This document shows positions 55,437 to 62,312 of a stretch of DNA of 64,000 bases, piece by piece. The notes under the pieces are model-generated. The model was given only the letters and a program-made list of their open reading frames with translations, ran no database searches and had not been told where the DNA came from. A program made the position numbers and the translations under genes. Source of the stretch: Sulfitobacter sp. D7. Its GTDB lineage: Bacteria > Pseudomonadota > Alphaproteobacteria > Rhodobacterales > Rhodobacteraceae. The stretch lies in assembly GCF_003611275.1 (NCBI RefSeq), contig NZ_CP020694.1:1860001-1924000 (forward strand), read 5' to 3'. The stretch's first letter is position 1, and the number at the start of each line of letters is the position of its first letter.

Positions 55437-56246
55437 TCAGAGGCTTTCGGCCACCATATTCAGGGCCAGAGCACGTCCAAGCCCATAAGAGATATCCTCA
55501 TAAGCCCGGCCAAACCCGTCGAAAAGCGCCCGGTTGAGGGCACGCCCGGCGCCTGTCTCGGCAAATTGAGCATATTGTGCAATCTCGGCGTCGCGCAGGG
55601 GGTGATAGGCCAGCAGCAGATAGGCGTGCATCCAGACAGAGGTGTCTTCGGTAACCGCCTCCAGCTCGGCGCCGACCTCGGCCAAGAGGTCTTCGTCACT
55701 GTCTTCCAAGGCGCCACCGTCGCGCATTCCGCGCAGGAACTGGAAATTGCTGTTGAGCGCCGTGCTGACATTGCGGTCAACCATATCGGCGGCGTCGATC
55801 AAGCGGCGGATCAGAGCGACCCGTGGATCATGATCCCCGGCCAATACGCCATAGTGCGCCCGCGCGATCTGCTCCACTTCCGGCTCGGCAATGGCGGCAC
55901 GGCCCGCGTTCTCCAGCCCGACGATCCGACCGCCCAATTCCGTTGAATAGAAGTCAATCGCCTGCTCGACTTCGCCAGAGGTCATCGTCTCTTCCAATGC
56001 CCGGCGCACCATTTCGACCATGCGCCCGGCGTCATGGATGCTTTCGACCTGCATCTGCCAGCCCGGACCGCCCTGCCCGCCCAGCATGTCTTGGTTCAGC
56101 ATCTCGGCATGGGCCTGCCCCTCGTCACTGAGGATCACCGCCGCTTGCCGAAGCTCCAACAAATCGACAAGCACGGTCATGCGCGCGTCGGCCCAAGCGG
56201 GCAAAGCCAGAAGCCACAGGAGTGGCGCAAATACCCAAGCCCGCAT
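55437..56246 (-). CDS. DUF2059-like secreted protein, downstream paralogue
   Basis: A 269-residue exported protein with a signal peptide (LLWLLALPAWA, to about residue 19). The mature part is helical; EQAIDFYSTELGGRIVGLEN near residue 100 is the DUF2059-type segment. Its ATG overlaps the stop of the upstream gene by one base (TGATG), and the two proteins share the pattern FYxSxLGxRxVxxEN, so they arose by duplication. Probably periplasmic; function unknown. Confidence 0.82.
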   Translation of the reverse strand: MRAWVFAPLLWLLALPAWADARMTVLVDLLELRQAAVILSDEGQAHAEMLNQDMLGGQGGPGWQMQVESIHDAGRMVEMVRRALEETMTSGEVEQAIDFYSTELGGRIVGLENAGRAAIAEPEVEQIARAHYGVLAGDHDPRVALIRRLIDAADMVDRNVSTALNSNFQFLRGMRDGGALEDSDEDLLAEVGAELEAVTEDTSVWMHAYLLLAYHPLRDAEIAQYAQFAETGAGRALNRALFDGFGRAYEDISYGLGRALALNMVAESL

Positions 56247-57088
56247 CAGAGGTCCTGACTGGGCTGCATCGCCGCGAGCCGGGTGGCCACGGCCTCGAAC
56301 CGATTGGCCATAATCTCATATTGGACCGCGTTCATCAGCGTATAAACCTGCTGCATCTCGGGATGCTCCAGCGCCTCGGCATAGGCGAGCAGATCGTCGT
56401 CTGAGAAGGATTGATAGGTGTAGGCCGCGTTGGCCAAAGCATTCGCGGCAATCTGAGCGCCCAGTTCATCGGCCTGCGCGCGCATCGCTTCGCGCAGGTC
56501 AGGCTCTTCCATCTGCAATTCGATCACCCCGGCGCCCGCGGCGGCCAAAAGGAAGCGGATCTGCACCTCTTGAATGGCCCGGACCGAGATCTCTTCGACA
56601 TCGCTGGCGACATTCAAACGCCGCAGTGTTTCCAATCGCGGCGAGCCAATGCGCTCAAGCCCCGCCACAATCGCTGCACCGCTTTCCGCCTTCAGCCCGT
56701 CATCCTCGGCCATATGCGCCTTGTTCTCTACGGCCACCAAACGCTGGCCCAGATCGCTCGCATAGAAATCGGCGGCATGATCCAGCAGATCGTCGCTCAG
56801 CGTTTCAGACAGGATATCCATCGCCATGCCGTGCATCAACTCGGTGTCAAAGACATCCCGCACCAGCCGCGACCATTCCGAGCCGAAATCCTCGCTTTGC
56901 AACCCCAACATCTCGGGCGCGGAATCGGCGGAGAGGCGAATGCTCTCCAACGCCACGTCAAAGCCGGTCACTTCCAAGAACCGCTCCAACGCGCCGCGCT
57001 CTGCCGCCCGTAGCGGCACGGCAAGGGCGACAAGCAGCATCATCGCCATGACGAAGGGGGCTGCGATCAATCTATTTTGGCGAAACAT
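56246..57088 (-). CDS. DUF2059-like secreted protein, upstream paralogue
   Basis: A 280-residue exported protein with a signal peptide ending near residue 29 (LLVALAVPLRAA). DHAADFYASDLGQRLVAVEN near residue 104 (20 residues) matches the equivalent segment in the next gene. The protein is almost wholly alpha-helical and acidic. No enzyme motif is visible. The pair is translated from one message; the promoter lies between here and the tRNA gene. Confidence 0.82.
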   Translation of the reverse strand: MFRQNRLIAAPFVMAMMLLVALAVPLRAAERGALERFLEVTGFDVALESIRLSADSAPEMLGLQSEDFGSEWSRLVRDVFDTELMHGMAMDILSETLSDDLLDHAADFYASDLGQRLVAVENKAHMAEDDGLKAESGAAIVAGLERIGSPRLETLRRLNVASDVEEISVRAIQEVQIRFLLAAAGAGVIELQMEEPDLREAMRAQADELGAQIAANALANAAYTYQSFSDDDLLAYAEALEHPEMQQVYTLMNAVQYEIMANRFEAVATRLAAMQPSQDL

Positions 57089-57233
57089 GGGCTGTCCTTT
57101 CGCGGAATTCTGCCTTTAAACTTAGGCTGTACCAGCCCCGGCGCAATGAAAATCCCCAAACTTTCCCTTGATGCGCAAAACCCCTCTTGCCACTGCCTGA
57201 AAAGGCGACTAAACGGGCCCCCCAGACCCCCGC

Positions 57234-57323
57234 GGAGAGGTGCCGGAGTGGTCGAACGGGGCGGTCTCGAAAACCGTTGAGCCTTCACGGGTTCCCAGGG
57301 TTCGAATCCCTGTCTCTCCGCCA
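57234..57323 (+). tRNA. tRNA-Ser (anticodon CGA)
   Basis: Acceptor GGAGAGG pairs with TCTCTCC (one G-T pair), discriminator G, encoded CCA at 57321-57323. Anticodon stem GCGGT/ACCGT closes loop CTCGAAA with anticodon CGA, reading UCG. The long variable arm TGAGCCTTCACGGGTTCC marks class II; T loop GGTTCGAATCC. Confidence 0.97.
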
Positions 57324-57477
57324 CTACCGCCTTGAGAGTAGTGACTTTTTATCCGATCGATAATGGATGACGATATGCTGAATATCGCTCACCCCCAGTA
57401 GGCGCTGGCGCGTTTTTCTAGCCCCTCGTATGCCCCTTCACAGCACCTCCGCCGCCAAGTGATCCCCACACCTCCAA

Positions 57478-57491
57478 TTGATCCAGATCAA
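57478..57491 (+). promoter_or_regulatory. FNR/FixK box
   Basis: TTGATCCAGATCAA is a perfect match to TTGAT-N4-ATCAA. It lies 55 bases before the start codon of the universal stress protein gene, a position suitable for activation at low oxygen. The FixK-like regulator encoded at 61.4 kb has the matching recognition helix. Confidence 0.9.
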
Positions 57492-57546
57492 TGCAGCTTC
57501 CCCGTCGCCGCCCCATACTGGCCTCGGTCACATGAGGAGCGCCGCT

Positions 57547-58401
57547 ATGCAAAATACCACACTGACAGTCGTTCTCGGGGTCAACGCCCGGCCCGACCAG
57601 TTAGAGACCCTCGCGCGCGAGGCGCAGACCCATGGCGCCCATCTGATCGTTCTTCTGCTCAGCGAAACCGCTCCGGTTCCGGTCTATTCCATGGGCGTGG
57701 GAGAGCTCAGCACCTATTCCCTTCCCGCTGGCTGGCAGTCGGATGTGGAGGAGGCCCGCGCCGCGGTCGAACAGCAGCGCAAGGAATTCTCGCAGTATCT
57801 CAGCGACCAAGGTGCCAGCGCGGATGTCCGCGCGGTCTGTGGTGAAGCCACGGCCCTACGAAACACCGTCGCGCGGGCGGGGCTGACCTGTGATGCGGTG
57901 CTTATCGGGACGGACCTGCGCGAAGACGCGCGCTTGTTCGAAGACATCGTCCATGCCGCGCTGTTCGATTCCGCTGCCCCCGTCTTGCTGAACATATCGA
58001 ACCCACAGGCGGCTCTGGCCCCGCAATCGGTCTTGGTGGCATGGAAAGCGGGCCTCCCAGCCAGGCGGGCGATCCGGGCGGCTCTGCCAAGCCTGCGGAC
58101 CGCGCGGGAGGTGACTGTGGCGCTCTTCGATCCGGTCTCGATCTCTGCCTATGACGGGGAAAACCCCGGCACAGATGTCGCGGCATGGTTGACCCACCAA
58201 GGGTGCCACGTCGCGGTGCAGCAATATGCAAGCGGCGGAGAGGACATCGCTACCGCGATCGTGAAGCGCGCCAAGGAAACCGGCGCCGAGCTGATCGTCA
58301 TGGGGGCCTATGACCACTCCCGCCTGCGCGAAAAGGTTTTTGGCGGCACGACCCGCAGCCTGATTGAACAAAGCGCCTTTCCCGTGCTTCTGTCGCACTA
58401 A
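57547..58401 (+). CDS. Universal stress protein, tandem UspA domains
   Basis: A 284-residue cytoplasmic protein with two Usp domains (about 1-145 and 150-284). The second keeps the ATP-binding pattern GAYDHSRLREKVFGGTTRSL (20 residues), while the first is degenerate. A GAGGAG site eight bases before ATG 57547 sets the start. The FNR/FixK box upstream indicates induction at low oxygen, as for Usp genes beside cbb3 oxidase clusters. The stop overlaps an ATG of the cytochrome frame. Confidence 0.9.
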   Translation: MQNTTLTVVLGVNARPDQLETLAREAQTHGAHLIVLLLSETAPVPVYSMGVGELSTYSLPAGWQSDVEEARAAVEQQRKEFSQYLSDQGASADVRAVCGEATALRNTVARAGLTCDAVLIGTDLREDARLFEDIVHAALFDSAAPVLLNISNPQAALAPQSVLVAWKAGLPARRAIRAALPSLRTAREVTVALFDPVSISAYDGENPGTDVAAWLTHQGCHVAVQQYASGGEDIATAIVKRAKETGAELIVMGAYDHSRLREKVFGGTTRSLIEQSAFPVLLSH

Positions 58402-58430
58402 TGCCCGCTGATACAAAGGACCTGCTGCAC

Positions 58431-58844
58431 ATGCGCCCTTGTTTAACCGCCTTTGTCGGGCTGTCCTGCGCCCTTCTCGCTGCCTGTTCAGACGGGCCTT
58501 CCGAAGATGCCGACCGGGTCCGCGAAGGGCAGCGGGTCTATGCAAAGGAATGCGCCGCCTGCCACGGTGCGCGGGGCGAAGGGGCTGGCCCCATGTCGCT
58601 GCAGCTTGATGTTGTGCCGCCTGACTTGGCTGGGCTGAAACAGCGCAATGACGGGTATTTCCCGCGCGAATTTGTCAGCCGCTTTGTCATGGGCCAGCTT
58701 GCAAAAGACGATCCTGCCTCCCCGATGCCCGACTTTTCCGCCGTTGGGCTGCGCCATGTTTACCCCAATGGCGGCGCGGATGGGGAGGTGCTGGAAACCG
58801 ATTTCGCCAATCTGCTCGATTATTTGGAAGCGATCCAGTGGTAG
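58431..58844 (+). CDS. Lipoprotein c-type cytochrome
   Basis: A 137-residue exported cytochrome. The N-terminus MRPCLTAFVGLSCALLAACS ends in a lipobox LAAC, so Cys19 should be lipidated. The heme site is CAACH (residues 42-46) and a likely Met axial ligand is in SPMPDF. It is co-directional with the stress protein gene and probably under the same FNR/FixK box; a start at 58401 would bury the signal and is less likely. It may pass electrons to an oxidase or reductase. Confidence 0.88.
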   Translation: MRPCLTAFVGLSCALLAACSDGPSEDADRVREGQRVYAKECAACHGARGEGAGPMSLQLDVVPPDLAGLKQRNDGYFPREFVSRFVMGQLAKDDPASPMPDFSAVGLRHVYPNGGADGEVLETDFANLLDYLEAIQW

Positions 58845-58967
58845 TGTAATGGAGATCTGGGGGCAGGCACCCGCCGCGGCCCTGAGCGTCACCCCCTCCA
58901 TTGCGCCCAAGCCCTTAGCCGCGCTATCGCATGCCCTGCCCCGCCTCCCCACAAACGGACCCCGCGC

Positions 58968-60497
58968 ATGAAAATCAACGATGAAAGCCCCGTTCTGCTG
59001 GCCCTTCTGGACGCCGCCGTTGACGCCATGGTGGTGGCGGATCGCGCGGGCAATATCCTGCGGGTGAACAAGGCCGCGGCGGCGCTTTTTGGCCATTCGG
59101 TCGAGGCGTTGGTGGGGAGAAACGTGCGTATGTTGATGCCGGGGGATATGGCCGTTCAACACGACGGCTTCCTGCGCCACCACCTTGATACCGGCGAGAA
59201 ACGCATCATCGGCGTGGGCCGCGATGTCGAAGGGCTGCGCGCCAACGGCAGTGTTTTCCCGCTGCATCTTTCCGTGGGCCGTGCGGATATCTCTGGCGAG
59301 GTCGCCTTTGTCGGCATCATGCACGATCTGTCGCGCAGAAAGGCCGCCGAAGAGGCCACCGCCCGCTCGCAACGCATGGACGCCATCGGCCAGATGACCG
59401 GTGGCATCGCCCATGATTTCAACAACCTGCTGACGGTGGTGATTGGCAATCTGGAACTGCTGGAAATGTCGGAAACCTCTGCCAAAAGCGGCGCATTGAT
59501 TTCCGACGCGCTTGAAGCCGCAGAGATCGGGGCGGACCTGACTTCTCGTCTGATGGTCTTTGCCCGCAAAAGCACGCTGAACGCCGCGGTGATCGACCTC
59601 AACGCCGAAGTCTCCAAGGCCGTGGCGATGCTCAAGCGTACCATCCATGGCCATATCGCGGTCGAGACGGCCTTTGCCGAGGACCTCTGGCAGGCCAAGG
59701 TGGACGCCACCCAACTCCAAACCGCCGTCTTGAACATCGCCCTCAATGCCCAAGATGCCATGCCCTCGGGCGGTAAGATCACCTTGGAAACCCGCAACAT
59801 GCAGCTTGATGACACCTATGTCGCACAAGAGATCGGCATCGACATGGGCAACTACATCCGCCTGTCGATCGCCGATACGGGCGCAGGCATGTCCCCCGAA
59901 ACCCGCACCCGCGCGATGGAGCCGTTCTTTTCGACCAAGCCGGTTGGTCAGGGCACGGGGCTGGGCCTGTCGATGGTTTACGGCTTCATCAAGCAATCCG
60001 GCGGGCATATCGCGATTTACAGCGAATTGGGCAAAGGCACGACGATCAGCCTCTATTTTCCGGCGCTTAAAGACAGCGCACGGGCGCGCCTCGTATTGAG
60101 TGAGGACCCCGAGCGGCACGCCGCCATCGGCACTGGCCTACGCGTGCTGCTGGTTGAGGATGATCCGATGGTGCTGCGTTTGTCCGAAACCCGGCTGAGA
60201 ACGCTGGGATTCGACTGCGTTACGGCAACGACTGGCGATGCCGCTTGGGACATCCTGCAACGGCGCGACGACATCGATGTGGTCTTTACCGATCTGGTGA
60301 TGCCCGGCGAACTTTCGGGCCATGCCTTGGCCAAACGGGTCGCGCAAGACATGCCCCACCTGCGGATATTGATCACCTCAGGCTTTTCCGAAAACGTCCT
60401 GCGCGGAGAGGAGGAGACCCATGCCTTCGCCATCCTGCGCAAACCCTACAGACAGGCGGATTTGGCCGAGGCATTCCGCAGCCTGCTGCAAGATTAA
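58968..60497 (+). CDS. FixL-like hybrid histidine kinase with probable heme PAS domain
   Basis: A 509-residue cytoplasmic kinase. The PAS domain (1-130) keeps FixL landmarks: VGRNVRMLMP, His65 in QHDGFL at the heme-ligand position and Arg85 in IIGVGR exactly 20 residues later, the same distance as His200-Arg220 of Bradyrhizobium FixL. HisKA has His149 (GIAHDFNNLL); N and G boxes are present; a receiver domain (from about 390) has Asp442 (VFTDLVMPG). Unlike FixL of rhizobia the receiver is fused. Likely senses oxygen and drives FixK-type control of the cbb3 genes. Its stop overlaps the convergent gene. Confidence 0.9.
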   Translation: MKINDESPVLLALLDAAVDAMVVADRAGNILRVNKAAAALFGHSVEALVGRNVRMLMPGDMAVQHDGFLRHHLDTGEKRIIGVGRDVEGLRANGSVFPLHLSVGRADISGEVAFVGIMHDLSRRKAAEEATARSQRMDAIGQMTGGIAHDFNNLLTVVIGNLELLEMSETSAKSGALISDALEAAEIGADLTSRLMVFARKSTLNAAVIDLNAEVSKAVAMLKRTIHGHIAVETAFAEDLWQAKVDATQLQTAVLNIALNAQDAMPSGGKITLETRNMQLDDTYVAQEIGIDMGNYIRLSIADTGAGMSPETRTRAMEPFFSTKPVGQGTGLGLSMVYGFIKQSGGHIAIYSELGKGTTISLYFPALKDSARARLVLSEDPERHAAIGTGLRVLLVEDDPMVLRLSETRLRTLGFDCVTATTGDAAWDILQRRDDIDVVFTDLVMPGELSGHALAKRVAQDMPHLRILITSGFSENVLRGEEETHAFAILRKPYRQADLAEAFRSLLQD

Positions 60498-61228
60498 TCC
60501 GCGCTTTCGGCAGGGCTTTCTGTCAGCACATAGCCGACCCCGCGCACCGTCTTGATCAACAGTGGACGGGCCGGATCACGCTCGACCTTTTTGCGCAGCC
60601 GCGCCACTTGGTTGTCGATTGTCCGGTCCAAAGGCGCCCAGTTCTGCCCGTCGGTCAGATCCATCAGCCGGTCGCGCGACAGCGGTTTCTTCGCGTGGGT
60701 TAGAAAGGCGGCCAAGAGTTTGAAATCAGCCGTGGTCAGATCACCCTCCTGCCCGTCACGGCCCAGCAGCAGCATCCGGTCGAGGTTGATCTTCAACCCA
60801 TCGAGCGCGAGCCACGGGTCGTCGCTTTGCGGCGCAGGCGCGCCCGCCTCGCGTTTGCCACTGCGCCGCAGAACCGATTTCACACGGGCCAAAACTTCTC
60901 GCACATGGAACGGTTTGGTCAGATAGTCATCCGCGCCCAGTTCCAGCCCGACAACCCGGTCGATCACATCGTCTTTGCCCGTCACCATGAAGATCGGCAC
61001 GTCATGGTCGCGCTGCAGCTCACGCGCGATGTCCAGCCCGTCTTCGGCGCCGAGGTTGAGATCCAAGGTCACCAGATCAAAGGCTTCCGCCGCAAAGGCC
61101 GCTTGCACGCTTTGCGCGTTATGCGCCTCGGTCACAAGGTAGCCATCGCTCTCAAGGCAGCGCCTCAGAAGCGTTCGGATCTTGGCATCGTCATCAACAA
61201 CAAGGATTTTTTTCGCGGTCACGGCCAT
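60494..61228 (-). CDS. OmpR-family response regulator
   Basis: A 244-residue regulator. Receiver with VVDDD acidic pocket and Asp56 (VTLDLNLG); the usual Lys and Thr are in MVTGKDD and LTKPF. Winged-helix domain from about residue 145 (RTIDNQVARLRKKVERDP). The ATG at 61228 is preferred over a GTG one codon earlier. It is convergent with the hybrid kinase, their stop codons overlapping within four bases; no partner kinase is adjacent, so it may be an orphan or be served by the kinase. Confidence 0.92.
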   Translation of the reverse strand: MAVTAKKILVVDDDAKIRTLLRRCLESDGYLVTEAHNAQSVQAAFAAEAFDLVTLDLNLGAEDGLDIARELQRDHDVPIFMVTGKDDVIDRVVGLELGADDYLTKPFHVREVLARVKSVLRRSGKREAGAPAPQSDDPWLALDGLKINLDRMLLLGRDGQEGDLTTADFKLLAAFLTHAKKPLSRDRLMDLTDGQNWAPLDRTIDNQVARLRKKVERDPARPLLIKTVRGVGYVLTESPAESAD

Positions 61229-61384
61229 CACTCACAAAAGCTGCGCTTGTATAGTCCGCAACCCAAGCGAGCACCACCCGCAGCACCACCCCCTGCGACA
61301 AAGCGTTACAAACGGATACAACACCGCAGGTCTTGCTGCGACATACACCTGAGAATGTGACCGCGCCCCAGAAAGGACGATCGC

Positions 61385-62068
61385 ATGTACGTGACGCTAT
61401 CAAACGAGTTCACTCCCGCAGTCAAAGTGCCAGAGATACAGCTTTGCCCCCGCGCCCCCGCCGCGCAGACGCCTCGCAAGCGGCAGGCGGTCGGGACGCA
61501 TCTGTTTCGCGAAGGCGACATCGCCCATCATATCTATGAGATCACCTCGGGTGTCTTTCGTCTGACCCGCGTGCTGGGCAACGGGCGGCGGCAGGTCATC
61601 GCCTTCGGCCTGCCGGGCGATATCATCGGCTTTCCCAATGGCGCGCTACATCACAGCGATTGCGAGGCGATCGAGGCGGCGGAGGTGATCGCACACCGCC
61701 GCCATTCGCTCGACGATTTCGGCGGAGACAACGACACGCATAAGCGGCTGTTGAACGCCGCCCTGCGTGAGATCTCGGCGATGCAGGATCACTTCATGAT
61801 GCTGGCCCGCAAATCCGCAATGGAAAAACTCGCGTCCTTTCTGATCACGCTGGCGGAGCGCAACGGGCGGCCGATCGGCAATCACACCACCTGCGCCCTG
61901 CCCATGACACGCGGCGACATCGCCGATTTTCTGGGCCTGACAATCGAAACCGTCAGCCGCACCCTGACCCGCCTGCGCAAACAGAATATCATCGCGCTTG
62001 AAACCTCTCAGACGGTCCTGATCAAGGACATGGACGCGCTGATCTCGGCCTCGCAGGCCGCTGACTGA
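61385..62068 (+). CDS. FixK-like Crp/Fnr family regulator
   Basis: A 227-residue activator. cNMP-like domain at 35-125 (FREGDIAHHIYEITSGVFRL, 20 residues) and a helix-turn-helix near 177-205 with DFLGLTIETVSRTLTRL, whose E-x-x-S-R matches FNR/FixK recognition of TTGAT. The N-terminal Fe-S cysteine cluster of FNR is absent (only Cys21 there), so this is FixK type and should not sense oxygen itself. Gene position between the FixL-like kinase and ccoSI supports control of microaerobic respiration. Confidence 0.9.
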   Translation: MYVTLSNEFTPAVKVPEIQLCPRAPAAQTPRKRQAVGTHLFREGDIAHHIYEITSGVFRLTRVLGNGRRQVIAFGLPGDIIGFPNGALHHSDCEAIEAAEVIAHRRHSLDDFGGDNDTHKRLLNAALREISAMQDHFMMLARKSAMEKLASFLITLAERNGRPIGNHTTCALPMTRGDIADFLGLTIETVSRTLTRLRKQNIIALETSQTVLIKDMDALISASQAAD

Positions 62069-62120
62069 AAGCAATCTGCCACAGAACCAAAAGCGCGGGT
62101 TTCGGCCCACCCTTTGCGCT

Positions 62121-62312
62121 TCAGGCCGTTTTGTCCGGCCTAGGGTTCTGTCGGTCCTCGCCATTGGGCACCTCCCCATTCTCCAGCAAAATCCGCGCGG
62201 CGTCGCCTTCCAGATCATCGTATTGCCCATTGCGCAGCGTCCAAAGACAGGCCGCAAGACCGGCCGCGCCAAGGCAGATGGAGACGGGGATCAGAACGAT
62301 CAGGATATTCAT
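62121..62312 (-). CDS. ccoS: cbb3-type cytochrome oxidase assembly protein CcoS
   Basis: A 63-residue membrane protein: one N-terminal span (ILIVLIPVSICLGAAGLAAC, 20 residues) and the family motif LWTLRNGQYDDLEGDAARIL (20 residues). CcoS is needed for cofactor insertion into cbb3 oxidase. Start overlaps the ccoI stop by four bases, the standard ccoI-ccoS order. Convergent with the FixK-like gene. Confidence 0.96.
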   Translation of the reverse strand: MNILIVLIPVSICLGAAGLAACLWTLRNGQYDDLEGDAARILLENGEVPNGEDRQNPRPDKTA

